The notes below the pieces were generated by a model. It made no database searches. It was given only the letters and a program-made list of their open reading frames with translations, and was not told the origin of the DNA. Below, one piece after another: positions 34,434-42,665 of a stretch of 64,000 bases of DNA. Positions within the stretch are counted from its first letter, which is position 1, and every line of letters starts with the position of its first letter. Made by a program: the position numbers and the translations under genes. The stretch comes from JAFAXD01 sp963816775. GTDB taxonomy: Bacteria; Pseudomonadota; Alphaproteobacteria; Rhizobiales; Xanthobacteraceae. Location of the stretch: assembly GCA_963816775.1 (NCBI GenBank), contig CAWFLX010000022.1, positions 223,779 through 287,778 on the forward strand, in the 5' to 3' direction.

Positions 34434-35099
34434 ATGGCCAACCTCGAGATCATCGGCTTTCCGCAATCGACTTACGTCCGCGTTGCGCGCATGGCCTGCG
34501 AGGAGAAGGGCGTAGCGTACGACCTGCGGCCGGCTCCGCCGCATTCCCCCGAGGTGCTCGCGATTCATCCGTTCGGGAAAATCCCGGCGATGCGTCACGG
34601 TGACTTCGAGCTGTTCGAATCGAAGGCGATTGGCACCTACCTCGACCGCATGTTTCCCGGCCCGCGCCTGATCCCCGAGGACGCACGCAACGCCGCGCTC
34701 GCCGAGCAATGGGTGTCCGCGGTCAACACCGTGATCGACCGCACCATGGTGCGCACTTATTTGTTCAGCTACATCTTTCCAAAAACCGCCGACGGCAAGC
34801 CCGACCGCAAGGCGATCGACGAGGTGACGCCTGAGGTCCGCGAGCAGATCAATCTGCTCGACAAGGCGGTGGCGAAGACCGGTTATCTTGCCGGTGATCA
34901 ATTCAGCTTCGCCGACATCAACGTCATGGCGATCCTGTTCTATGTACGCAAGTTTCCGGAAGGCAGCGAAGCCATCGCGGCCGCCAAGAATCTGGCCGCT
35001 TATTACGATCGCAATGCCGAGCGGCCAAGCTTCAAGAACACGATTCCACCGCCGCCGCCGGCCCAGCAGGCCAAACCTGACCAACGCAAGGCCGGGTGA
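34434..35099 (+). CDS. Glutathione S-transferase
   Basis: 221 residues. The N-terminal thioredoxin-like domain has GFPQSTYVRVARM (catalytic Ser/Tyr region), the cis-proline loop GKIPAMRHGDFELFESKAI, and then the all-helical C-terminal domain with the N-capping box YLAGDQFSFADI. It conjugates glutathione to electrophiles. The C-terminal tail is proline-rich (PPPPPAQQ). It is the first gene of a run with DUF899, ArsR, SRPBCC, MAPEG and TfoX-like genes, suggesting a detoxification operon. Confidence 0.9.
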   Translation: MANLEIIGFPQSTYVRVARMACEEKGVAYDLRPAPPHSPEVLAIHPFGKIPAMRHGDFELFESKAIGTYLDRMFPGPRLIPEDARNAALAEQWVSAVNTVIDRTMVRTYLFSYIFPKTADGKPDRKAIDEVTPEVREQINLLDKAVAKTGYLAGDQFSFADINVMAILFYVRKFPEGSEAIAAAKNLAAYYDRNAERPSFKNTIPPPPPAQQAKPDQRKAG

Positions 35100-35104
35100 G
35101 CATC

Positions 35105-35812
35105 ATGACCGCACATCAAGTCGTTTCGGGCGAGCAGTGGCTGGCGAAACGCAAAGCGCTGCTCGACAAGGAAAAGGCCTTCACCAAACTGCGCGACGAG
35201 CTCAGCGCCGAGCGGCGCGCGTTGCCCTGGGTCAAGGTCGACAAGAACTACGTGTTCGACTCGGACAAGGGCAAAGTTTCGCTAGCCGATCTGTTCGACG
35301 GAAAGAGCCAGCTGATCGTCTATCATTTCATGTTTCATCCCGACTGGGACGCGGGGTGCAAAAGCTGCTCATTCTGGGCCGACACCTACGATCCGACGGT
35401 CGTGCACCTGAACCACCGCGACGTGAACCTCGTGGCGATCTCGCGCGCGCCCCTGGAGCGACTCGGCGCATACAAACGACGCATGGGTTGGACGTTCCGA
35501 TGGGTCTCTTCCGCGAATAACGACTTCAACTACGATTTTGGCGTTTCGTTTACGCCCGACGACTTGAAAAGGAACGGCAATAACTACAACTTCGGAACTC
35601 GTCGCTTCACTATGGAAGAAGCACCCGGATTAAGTGTCTTCTACAAGGATGTGGACGGCGCCGTTTATCGTACTTATGCGTGCTACGCGCGTGGGCTCGA
35701 CATGCTCAATTCTGCTTACCAATATCTCGATCTGGTGCCCAAAGGACGGGACGAGCAGGCGCCCAACAGCCGGATGGCCTGGCTCCGCCGGCACGACGAA
35801 TACGGCGCGTAG
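35105..35812 (+). CDS. DUF899 thioredoxin-like protein
   Basis: 235 residues of the DUF899 family (thioredoxin-like fold). Blocks are WLAKRKALLDKEKAFTKLRD, LPWVKVDKNYVFD, IVYHFMFHPDW and the cysteine pair in GCKSCSFWAD (a CxxC analogue), then FRWVSSANNDFNYDFGV. Its function is unproven, probably a redox enzyme. ATG 35105 is the likely start; a GTG overlapping the GST stop (35096) is the alternative. Part of the GST operon. Confidence 0.88.
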   Translation: MTAHQVVSGEQWLAKRKALLDKEKAFTKLRDELSAERRALPWVKVDKNYVFDSDKGKVSLADLFDGKSQLIVYHFMFHPDWDAGCKSCSFWADTYDPTVVHLNHRDVNLVAISRAPLERLGAYKRRMGWTFRWVSSANNDFNYDFGVSFTPDDLKRNGNNYNFGTRRFTMEEAPGLSVFYKDVDGAVYRTYACYARGLDMLNSAYQYLDLVPKGRDEQAPNSRMAWLRRHDEYGA

Positions 35813-35849
35813 CGCATTTTCAAGACGCAATGCGAGGCGCTCAGCCAAG

Positions 35850-36200
35850 ATGACGACCGCGCTTCCTGATCGGCTCGATGCCGTATTCTCTGCACTTGCC
35901 GATCCGACCCGGCGCGCCATCATGGAGCGCCTCGCCGCGCGGGGCGAATTGTCGGTCGGCGACATTGCGGAGCCATTCCGAATCAGCGCTCCCGCCATTT
36001 CGCGCCATCTGCAGGTGTTGGAGCGTGCCGGTCTGATCGAGCGGCGCACCGAGCGCCAGTGGCGTCTCGTGCGCTTGCGACGCGAGGCGCTCAGGCCGGT
36101 TGAATCCTGGTTGATGCGCCAGCAACGCCATTGGTCCGACGCGCTCGACCGGCTCGAGGCGCTGGCTGCAGCAGAGACGCCGAAACGGAGGAAGTCATGA
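35850..36200 (+). CDS. ArsR family transcriptional regulator
   Basis: 116 residues with one winged HTH (AVFSALADPTRRAIMERL, then ISAPAISRHLQVLERAGLI) and no obvious metal-binding cysteine pair, as in the ArsR proteins regularly paired with SRPBCC/AHSA1 genes. ATG 35850 starts the conserved protein. Its stop overlaps the start of the SRPBCC gene (ATGA). It probably autoregulates this operon, perhaps through the TTAATTAA motifs ahead of the GST gene. Confidence 0.9.
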   Translation: MTTALPDRLDAVFSALADPTRRAIMERLAARGELSVGDIAEPFRISAPAISRHLQVLERAGLIERRTERQWRLVRLRREALRPVESWLMRQQRHWSDALDRLEALAAAETPKRRKS

Positions 36201-36631
36201 ACGATCGTGTGCTCGAGATCGAGCGCCTGATCCCGGCCCCGCCCGAGCGTGTGTTCGAATACTGGACTGAGCCCGAGCTGCTGGCGCGCTGGTTCGGACC
36301 GGAAGGCTTCGACATTCCTGCCAACACCCACGATGTGCGCCCCGGCGGCAAGTGGCGGACCACCATGCGATCGCCCGACGGCAAGCTGCGGACCGTGAGC
36401 GGCATCTACAATCTGATCGATCGCCCACGCCGGCTGGTATTCACCTGGGGTTGGGATGACGACGAGGGCCTGCGCGGACATGAAACGGAAGTCACCGTGA
36501 CGCTCGAGCCCACGCCCGGCGGCACCCGACTCAAGCTCGTGCAACAGCTTTTCCAGACCAGCGAAGTGCGCAACCTGCACAACGGTGGCTGGGCGTCTTC
36601 GTTCAACAAATTGCAGAAGATAGCGGCATAA
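36197..36631 (+). CDS. SRPBCC/AHSA1-like domain protein
   Basis: 144 residues. Typical AHSA1/START-type sequence: IPAPPERVFEYWTEPELLARWFGPEGF, PGGKWRTTMRSPDG, then GGWASSFNKLQKI at the C-terminus. These proteins bind hydrophobic small molecules in a deep cavity. Translationally coupled with the ArsR gene, a pairing common in Actinobacteria and Proteobacteria; the regulator may sense the ligand bound by this protein (inference). Confidence 0.9.
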   Translation: MNDRVLEIERLIPAPPERVFEYWTEPELLARWFGPEGFDIPANTHDVRPGGKWRTTMRSPDGKLRTVSGIYNLIDRPRRLVFTWGWDDDEGLRGHETEVTVTLEPTPGGTRLKLVQQLFQTSEVRNLHNGGWASSFNKLQKIAA

Positions 36632-36647
36632 GTTTCGGGAGCATTCT

Positions 36648-37040
36648 ATGACAACCGATCTCAAGTACCTGGCGTGGACGGCAATGCTTACGGCAGCGTT
36701 GTGGATTCCCTACGTGGTCTGTCAGGTGATGACCAACGGATTCCTGGCGCCGCCCAACTATGTCGATCCCGCGCCGCGCCCGGTGCCGCTTTGGGGCAAG
36801 CGTGCGGACCGCACCTATCTCAACGCGGTCGAGGTGTTTGCTCCTTTTGCGGTGTTGGTGATCGTCGCGCATCTCACCGGCAAGGCCAACGCGATGACGG
36901 CGTTCTGGGCGGCGTGCTTCTTCTGGCTGCGGCTTGCGCATGCGGTCGTCTACCTGCTCGCCGTTCCCTACGTGAGAACATTGATCTTCACGCTTGGCTT
37001 CGTGGCGATTGTCGGCGTGTTCTGGGAAGTCATCACATAG
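36648..37040 (+). CDS. MAPEG family membrane protein
   Basis: 130 residues with four hydrophobic helices (about 8-26, 64-83, 86-105 and 110-128). The MAPEG core WGKRADRTYLNAVEVFAPFA and the ARLAHAVVYLL-like helix (WLRLAHAVVYLLAVPYVR) are visible. The family includes microsomal glutathione transferases, matching the soluble GST that opens this operon. GGGAG precedes the start. Confidence 0.88.
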   Translation: MTTDLKYLAWTAMLTAALWIPYVVCQVMTNGFLAPPNYVDPAPRPVPLWGKRADRTYLNAVEVFAPFAVLVIVAHLTGKANAMTAFWAACFFWLRLAHAVVYLLAVPYVRTLIFTLGFVAIVGVFWEVIT

Positions 37041-37052
37041 TCGTACCCAACG

Positions 37053-37469
37053 ATGAGCTACGACGAAAAGGCGGCCGAACGTGTGCGCCGGGTCCTCGCG
37101 GGCGGACAGGACTTGGCCGAAAAGAAGATGATGGGCGCGATCTGCTTCATGGTGAGCGGCAGCATGTGCTGCGGCGTCACCGGCTCAGCCCTCATGGTCC
37201 GGGTTGGACGGGAAGCCTATCAGCGGACATTGGCCGAGCCGCACGTGCGCCCGATGGAAATCGGTGGTGGCCGGCGACCGTCTGGCTTCGTGTTGGTCGA
37301 CCGGAAGGGCTACGGCACCGACGCGGCGCTTGCCAAATGGGTCAAGCGCGGCACGGATTTCGTATCGACGCTTCCGGCGAAAAAACCTGCGGCACGGAAG
37401 CCAGCCAGGAAGCTTCGGGCAGCGTCGCCAAAGCAAAGCACGCGGCGAACGCGCGGTTCAGTAAACTGA
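37053..37469 (+). CDS. TfoX N-terminal domain protein
   Basis: 138 residues. It has a TfoX_N domain (about 8-100, EKKMMGAICFMVSGSMCCGV then RPMEIGGGRRPSGFVLVD) and a Lys/Ala/Arg-rich tail (AKKPAARKPARKL). TfoX-N proteins outside competence have unknown function and commonly travel with ArsR/SRPBCC genes. The basic tail suggests nucleic-acid contact. It is the last gene of the run. Confidence 0.85.
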   Translation: MSYDEKAAERVRRVLAGGQDLAEKKMMGAICFMVSGSMCCGVTGSALMVRVGREAYQRTLAEPHVRPMEIGGGRRPSGFVLVDRKGYGTDAALAKWVKRGTDFVSTLPAKKPAARKPARKLRAASPKQSTRRTRGSVN

Positions 37470-37569
37470 TTCCCTACTGAACCAATTTCAGCGCGCGCGG
37501 ATTCATCGTCCCAAAATTGACACATCGATCGCAAAAGTGCTCTGCATCATGGGGACGGTGGGGGTCATC

Positions 37570-37992
37570 ATGCTGCGTCTGGTCGTTTGCGCGGGCCTTG
37601 CCGTTCTCGGTTTCGTATCGGTGAGCTACGCGCAATCCTCGCGTTCCTACGACGCGCTGATCGCAACTCACGCGGCTGTCAACCGAGTGCCCGAGTCGCT
37701 GGTCCGGCGCGTGATTCTGCGCGAGAGCCGGTACAATGCCGATCTCGTTGGGCACGGCGGCACCATCGGCCTGATGCAGATCAAGCTCGCGACGGCACGC
37801 AGTCTTGGGTACACCGGATCCGCCGCTGGACTGCTCGATCCGGACACCAACCTGAATTATGCAGTCAAATATCTCGCCGGCGCCTATCGCACCGCCGGCG
37901 GTAATGCCGATCGGGCTGTCGGCTATTATGCGAGCGGCTATTACTACGCCGCGAAGCGGCAGCGCTTGGCGGCGCGGCCCGAGCCCAAATAG
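37570..37992 (+). CDS. Lytic transglycosylase (SLT domain), small secreted form
   Basis: 140 residues with a signal peptide (LVVCAGLAVLGFVSVSYAQ). The SLT fold shows catalytic Glu52 in LRESRYNA, GTIGLMQIK, and LLDPDTNLNYAVKYLAGAY, ending with the YYASGYYY segment. It cleaves the MurNAc-GlcNAc bond of peptidoglycan. ATG 37570 gives the best signal peptide; an ATG at 37549 and a GTG at 37537 are in frame. Stand-alone, not in the preceding operon. Confidence 0.88.
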   Translation: MLRLVVCAGLAVLGFVSVSYAQSSRSYDALIATHAAVNRVPESLVRRVILRESRYNADLVGHGGTIGLMQIKLATARSLGYTGSAAGLLDPDTNLNYAVKYLAGAYRTAGGNADRAVGYYASGYYYAAKRQRLAARPEPK

Positions 37993-38054
37993 GCGCCGGT
38001 TTCGGCAGCGATCTGGGACTGTGAATTGCGCTCGCCTGCCAAGCGGCGGCTGCG

Positions 38055-38082
38055 TTGACACCCCGCCCCATCGGCATACATT
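38055..38082 (+). promoter_or_regulatory. Candidate sigma-70 promoter of thiC
   Basis: TTGACA at 38055-38060 is followed after 16 bp by TACATT (four of six matches to TATAAT). It lies immediately upstream of the TPP riboswitch, so transcription would begin at about 38090. Confidence 0.5.
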
Positions 38083-38087
38083 AACCG

Positions 38088-38203
38088 GAGTCCTAGGGGA
38101 GCCTCGTCAGGAGGCTGAGATACCGACGGCCGTTTGGTGGGACCAAAAGGCGGCGCGGTGACCCTTCGAACCTGATCCGGGTCATGCCGGCGAAGGGACG
38201 GGA
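38088..38203 (+). promoter_or_regulatory. TPP (THI-box) riboswitch
   Basis: The aptamer cores are present in order: AGGGGAGCC, GGCTGAGATACC, then ACCCTTCGAACCTGATCCGG and GCCGGCGAAGGGA. The pyrimidine-sensing GGCTGAGA and pyrophosphate-sensing CCTGATCCGG elements are intact. It lies 40 bp upstream of the thiC start. No T-run hairpin is obvious, so control is probably at translation initiation (GGAG at 38233) when TPP binds. Confidence 0.95.
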
Positions 38204-38243
38204 ACTTCCCCTTCAAAGGCATGCCGAACGCTGGAGCGTGCCG

Positions 38244-40112
38244 ATGAACAAACACATTTCCAAAACCGACCTCGTCTCGCCGAAGGTCACCACCGGCCCG
38301 ATCTCCGGTTCGCACAAAACTTACACCACGCCGGACACGGCGCCCGACCTGCGCGTGCCACTGCGCGAAGTTCCACTCACCGAAACCGCTGGTGAGCCGC
38401 CGGTTCCGCTCTACGACACGTCGGGCCCGTACACGGACCCGAATGCGACGATCGACGTCGAGCAAGGGTTGCCGCGCACGCGCCAGGAGTGGGTCCGGGC
38501 GCGCGGAGGCGTTGCGGCCTATCAGGGCCGCAATATCAAAGCCGAAGACAACGGCAATGTCGCCGGCAAGCATCTCGCGCGCGAATTTCCGGCGCGGCAG
38601 CAGCCGTTGTGCGCGCTCGACGGCGCGCCGGTAACCCAACTCGAGTTCGCGCGCGCCGGCGTCATCACCAAGGAGATGATCTACATCGCCGAGCGCGAGA
38701 ACCTCGGTCGCAAAGTGGTGCTCGATCGCGCGCAGGCGGCGCTTGGCGACGGGGAGAATTTCGGGGCGGCGTTGCCGGATTTTGTCACCCCCGAGTTCGT
38801 CCGCTCAGAAGTGGCGCGCGGACGCGCGATCATTCCATCCAATATCAATCACGCCGAACTCGAGCCGATGATCATCGGCCGCAACTTCCTGACCAAGATC
38901 AACGCCAATATCGGCAATTCGGCCGTCACCTCGTCGGTCGAGGAAGAGATCGAAAAAATGGTGTGGGCGATCCGCTGGGGCGCCGACACCGTGATGGACC
39001 TCTCGACCGGCCGCAACATCCACAACACGCGCGAATGGATCATCCGCAACGCGCCGATCCCGATCGGCACGGTGCCGATCTATCAGGCGCTTGAGAAGGT
39101 CAATGGCGATCCGGTCAAGCTCGACTGGGAGGTTTACCGCGATACGCTGATCGAGCAATGCGAGCAGGGCGTTGACTATTTCACCATCCATGCCGGGGTG
39201 AGGCTCGGCTACATCCATCTCACGGCCAACCGTGTCACCGGCATCGTGTCGCGCGGTGGCTCAATCATGGCCAAGTGGTGCCTGTCGCGCCACAAGGAGA
39301 GTTTCCTCTACGAGCGGTTCGACGAGATTTGCGACATCATGCGCAAATACGACGTGTCGTTCTCGCTCGGCGACGGCCTGCGGCCGGGATCGATCGCGGA
39401 CGCCAACGATCGCGCGCAGTTCGCCGAGCTGGAGACGCTCGGCGAGCTCACCAAGATCGCGTGGGCCAAGGGCTGCCAAGTGATGATCGAGGGCCCCGGC
39501 CACGTGCCGATGCATAAGATCAAGATCAACGTCGAGAAGCAGCTCAAGGAATGCAGCGAGGCGCCGTTCTACACACTCGGACCGCTGACGACCGACATCG
39601 CGCCCGGGTACGATCACATCACCTCGGCGATCGGCGCCGCCATGATCGGCTGGTTCGGCACGGCAATGCTCTGCTACGTGACGCCCAAGGAGCACCTCGG
39701 GCTGCCGGATCGCGACGACGTCAAGGAAGGCGTGATCGCCTACAAGATCGCGGCTCACGCCGCAGACCTCGCCAAAGGCCATCCCGCCGCGCAGATCCGC
39801 GACGATGCGCTCAGCCGGGCACGCTTCGAGTTCCGCTGGATCGATCAGTTCAACCTGTCGCTCGATCCCGACACGGCGCGCGAGTATCACGACGAGACGT
39901 TGCCGAAGGAAGCCCACAAGGTCGCGCATTTCTGCTCGATGTGCGGGCCGAAGTTCTGCTCGATGAAGATCACGCAGGACGTGCGCGATTATGCGGCCAC
40001 GCTCAACGACAAGGAGCAAGGCATGGCGCAGATGTCGGAGAAATTCCGACAGATGGGTAACGAGGTCTATGTGGAGGCGGAAGCGGTGAAGGCCAGCAAT
40101 CAGGCGCTGTGA
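38244..40112 (+). CDS. thiC: Phosphomethylpyrimidine synthase
   Basis: 622 residues. ThiC converts aminoimidazole ribotide to HMP-phosphate with a radical-SAM [4Fe-4S] cluster. The cluster cysteines are C564, C567 and C572 in CSMCGPKFC. Other blocks are PSNINHAELEPMIIGRNF, GNSAVTSSVEEEIEKM, MDLSTGRNIH, LGDGLRPGSIADAND and EGPGHVPMHKI. ATG 38244 follows GGAG by 8 bp. Controlled by the TPP riboswitch directly upstream. No other thi gene is adjacent. Confidence 0.98.
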   Translation: MNKHISKTDLVSPKVTTGPISGSHKTYTTPDTAPDLRVPLREVPLTETAGEPPVPLYDTSGPYTDPNATIDVEQGLPRTRQEWVRARGGVAAYQGRNIKAEDNGNVAGKHLAREFPARQQPLCALDGAPVTQLEFARAGVITKEMIYIAERENLGRKVVLDRAQAALGDGENFGAALPDFVTPEFVRSEVARGRAIIPSNINHAELEPMIIGRNFLTKINANIGNSAVTSSVEEEIEKMVWAIRWGADTVMDLSTGRNIHNTREWIIRNAPIPIGTVPIYQALEKVNGDPVKLDWEVYRDTLIEQCEQGVDYFTIHAGVRLGYIHLTANRVTGIVSRGGSIMAKWCLSRHKESFLYERFDEICDIMRKYDVSFSLGDGLRPGSIADANDRAQFAELETLGELTKIAWAKGCQVMIEGPGHVPMHKIKINVEKQLKECSEAPFYTLGPLTTDIAPGYDHITSAIGAAMIGWFGTAMLCYVTPKEHLGLPDRDDVKEGVIAYKIAAHAADLAKGHPAAQIRDDALSRARFEFRWIDQFNLSLDPDTAREYHDETLPKEAHKVAHFCSMCGPKFCSMKITQDVRDYAATLNDKEQGMAQMSEKFRQMGNEVYVEAEAVKASNQAL

Positions 40113-40425
40113 GCGCGGATCTGTCCGCTATTGTACAAACGCTGGGTCAATGGTCGGGCTAGTCCCGGCCATTTGCGTCGAGAGATTAGCGTCTCGTAAT
40201 GCGCGTGTGGCGTTTCGAGCACGCGAAGCGGCAATCAAACAGTTCCATCAACTCCGCTGCTGGCGCTTCGCGCAGCGCCAACACAATGTATCAGCGTTCG
40301 CTGAGAGGCATGCGGTCTCGCAGCAAGGCCTCGGACGAAACCCTGTGTCCGGGGCTTTCTGTTTTTGTGGCAGACCTCGACGGTACGCGAGTATTTCGAT
40401 TGTGCGCAGGCCCCAAAAAGCGGAT
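40113..40425. other. 313-bp intergenic region downstream of thiC
   Basis: No protein gene is supported here; short frames lack start signals and similarity. It holds a degenerate copy of the GGTC-N-GGTCGGGCTAGTCCCGGCC repeat (about 40145-40172), a short GGCGCT/AGCGCC hairpin (near 40262-40285) and a possible terminator at 40332-40366. Confidence 0.6.
40332..40366 (+). terminator. Possible terminator downstream of thiC
   Basis: CGGAC/GTCCG (40332-40336 with 40347-40351) with a nested GAAACCC/GGGCTTTC pairing is followed by CTGTTTTTG. It is weak and distant (220 bp) from thiC. Confidence 0.3.
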
Positions 40426-40791
40426 CTACCGCCCGAGCGGGCCCGCAAATATAAAATAGGCGCCGAGCGCAATGAACGCGAAGCCGATCGCGTAGTTCCA
40501 GGTCAGCGGCTCACGCAGATACGCGACTGAGAAGCCGGCAAAAACGACGAGCGTAATGACCTCCTGGATGGTCTTGAGCTGTGCCGTCGAATAAATCGCG
40601 CTGCCAAAGCGGTTGGCCGGAACCGCAAGGCAGTATTCCACAAACGCGATCAGCCAGCTCGCGACGATCACGCCGAACAGCGGAACTTCCTTGAAACGCA
40701 AATGGCCATACCACGCGGTGGTCATGAACACGTTAGAACCGATCAACATGACGATGGGACGGAGCGGGAACCAGATCGACGAAAGTGGCAT
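40426..40791 (-). CDS. DUF486 family membrane protein
   Basis: 121 residues with four hydrophobic helices, resembling half-size DMT transporters of the DUF486 family. Blocks are GSNVFMTTAWYGHLRF, IVASWLIAFVEYCLAVPANR and TLVVFAGFSVAYLREPLTWNY. Function unknown; probably a small inner-membrane protein that dimerises. It is alone in its transcription unit between thiC and a secreted-protein gene. Confidence 0.87.
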   Translation of the reverse strand: MPLSSIWFPLRPIVMLIGSNVFMTTAWYGHLRFKEVPLFGVIVASWLIAFVEYCLAVPANRFGSAIYSTAQLKTIQEVITLVVFAGFSVAYLREPLTWNYAIGFAFIALGAYFIFAGPLGR

Positions 40792-40925
40792 TGGTAATCA
40801 TCCGGATTTGCGTTGGCGGTGGTTTATCAGGGCTTGCTGTGCCATATTTTTGGGCCTTCATATGGCCGCCGCGAACCGATATGAAGTTCGATGGTACCGG
40901 TAATCCAAATTCGGGAGATAGGCTG

Positions 40926-41696
40926 ATGCGTTCTTTTGCAACGGCGCTGGCATCGTGCGCCCTGGCGTTCCTGCTCTTTGGCCCGGCCGCCGCGCAAGGC
41001 CAGAGACCTCCGCCGCCGGCGCCGCCGAAGCCCTACAAGGCGGTCGCAGTGACACCGGCACGTCCGGTCGCCGATCCAAGTTTTGAGGCATTCCGAAAAG
41101 AGCTTGCCGATATCGTGAAGCGCAAGGACCGCGCAGCGCTGGGCAAGCTGGTCGTATCTCAGGGCTATTTCTGGGAAACCGAGGACGGCGACAAGGCCGA
41201 CAAGAAGAAATCGAGCTTCGATAATTTCGCGGCCTCGATCGGGCTTAACGCCAAGGACGGCTCGGGCTGGGACGCGCTGGAAGCCGCTGCTCAGGACCCC
41301 ACGCTTGAAGAGGTCCCGGACCACAAGGACGTGATGTGCTCTCCCGCTGTGCCGGCCTTCGATGAGAAGGCATTCGAGGAACTCACCAAGGAAACCAAGA
41401 CTGAGATCGACGAGTGGGGCTATCCGGCGACAGCGGATGTGGAAGTCCACCAAGGCCCGCGGCCGAACTCGCCGGTGATCGACAAGCTTGGCATGAATCT
41501 CGTGCGTGTCATGGACAGCGAGGAGGCTCAGGGCAACCCCAACGGCCCGCCGCCGCCGATGAAAGTGGTGACTCCGTCCGGGAAGGTCGGGTACGTGGCA
41601 TCCGACGCGATCATGCCGATTGCGTTCGATCAGCTCTGCTACATGAAGGACGGCGGCAGCTGGAAGATCACGGGATACGCCGGCGGCGGCGACTGA
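40926..41696 (+). CDS. Secreted protein with C-terminal SH3-like region, function unknown
   Basis: 256 residues with a signal peptide (ALASCALAFLLFGPAAAQ), a proline-rich spacer (RPPPPAPPKPYK), a central helical domain (about 60-150, FEAFRKELADIVKRKDRAALGKL, then FWETEDGDKADKKKSSFDNF) and a C-terminal region (about 170-256) with SH3b-like strands: TADVEVHQGPRPNSPVIDKL, VTPSGKVGYVASDAI, GGSWKITGYAGGGD. It is periplasmic; the SH3-like part may bind peptidoglycan. No enzyme motif is seen. GGGAGATAGG precedes ATG 40926. Confidence 0.8.
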   Translation: MRSFATALASCALAFLLFGPAAAQGQRPPPPAPPKPYKAVAVTPARPVADPSFEAFRKELADIVKRKDRAALGKLVVSQGYFWETEDGDKADKKKSSFDNFAASIGLNAKDGSGWDALEAAAQDPTLEEVPDHKDVMCSPAVPAFDEKAFEELTKETKTEIDEWGYPATADVEVHQGPRPNSPVIDKLGMNLVRVMDSEEAQGNPNGPPPPMKVVTPSGKVGYVASDAIMPIAFDQLCYMKDGGSWKITGYAGGGD

Positions 41697-41750
41697 GCTT
41701 CGCTCCGCCGTACAGAACGCTCGCGGAGTTCTCAAAGCCGTGGAGCCTAA

Positions 41751-41775
41751 TACCCTCCCCTTTGTGGGGAGGGTA
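41751..41775. repeat. Short CCCTCCCC palindrome
   Basis: TACCCTCCCC and GGGGAGGGTA form a perfect 10-bp stem with a five-base loop in the 201-bp gap before the acyltransferase gene. No T-run follows, so it is more likely a dispersed intergenic hairpin than a terminator. The rest of the gap shows nothing recognisable. Confidence 0.6.
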
Positions 41776-41897
41776 ACCGTCATCAAACCGTTGTGAATAT
41801 CTCATCGTTCTGCAACGCGAATCGCCGATGAGGCTGCCGGCGGGATGCACGCTGCCCGTGCTGGTGTAGCGGCTGGTCCCGGCCTGCTGCGGAGCCG

Positions 41898-42665
41898 ATG
41901 TCGCCAACGGCGAGCGAACTCGTTTGGGAGCCTCCTGCTCTCGGAGAGCTTTTGCGCTGGGCGTTGCCAGCGCAGCACAAGACGCTTGACGCCTGGGTGG
42001 TCCGCGGCTTGGCGCTTTTGGCGCGCCAACAGGTGCTCAGGGTCGGCGGTCTCGACCACGTGCGCGCGGCGCATGATCCGTTCATTCTGGCGATCAATCA
42101 TTCGACCCGCACCGAGTCGTTGCTGGTGCCCGCGTTGCTGATCCTCAATCGGGGCGGGCGACTGATTCATTTTTTTGCGGATTGGAATTTTCGTCTGATT
42201 CCCGGCATTGGCCTGATCTATCGCCGCGCCCAGACCATCACGGTGACGCGCAAATCGGCCAAGCCGGCATTCCTCAACGTACTCAAGCCGCTCTATATGG
42301 CGCCACCAGGTGCGCTCGAGCGCGCGCGCCGGCAACTGGTGAACGGTCATTCGGTCGGCATCTTTCCGGAGGGCACCGTCAACCGAGATCCCGACCGGCT
42401 GCTGCCGGGCCACCGCGGCGCCGCTTACCTGTCGCTTGCGACTCGCACGCCCGTGATCCCGGTTGGCATCCGATTTCCTGGAGCCGCAGGCCGCATCGAC
42501 GACCACGCGCGCATGGAGGTTTCGATCGGCGCGCCCCTCGTCCCGCCGCACAGCAGCGGCCGCAGGCTTGCGCGAGCCGAACTGCGCGGTTGGCACGCCC
42601 TGGTCATGAGCGAGATCGGCCGCCTGTCGGGCAAGACTTGGACTCACGTTGGAGACGAGCGATGA
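41898..42665 (+). CDS. PlsC-type 1-acyl-glycerol-phosphate acyltransferase-like protein
   Basis: 255 residues. Acyltransferase motif I is INHSTRTES, where the usual HX4D reads HX4E; motif III is IFPEGT, and motif IV is VIPVGIRFP. Membrane association is expected near LLVPALLILNRG. It transfers an acyl chain to a lysolipid. Its stop overlaps the start of an N-acyltransferase-like gene (ATGA), an arrangement reminiscent of olsA-olsB, so synthesis of an acylated amino-acid lipid is a possible role (inference). Confidence 0.85.
   Translation: MSPTASELVWEPPALGELLRWALPAQHKTLDAWVVRGLALLARQQVLRVGGLDHVRAAHDPFILAINHSTRTESLLVPALLILNRGGRLIHFFADWNFRLIPGIGLIYRRAQTITVTRKSAKPAFLNVLKPLYMAPPGALERARRQLVNGHSVGIFPEGTVNRDPDRLLPGHRGAAYLSLATRTPVIPVGIRFPGAAGRIDDHARMEVSIGAPLVPPHSSGRRLARAELRGWHALVMSEIGRLSGKTWTHVGDER

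Noticed and set aside
40145..40172. Full copy of the GTCATGGCCGGGC element downstream of thiC
   Set aside because: Only one degenerate half-like segment is visible; the long inner stem and second side hairpin are missing, so it is mentioned only as a remnant.
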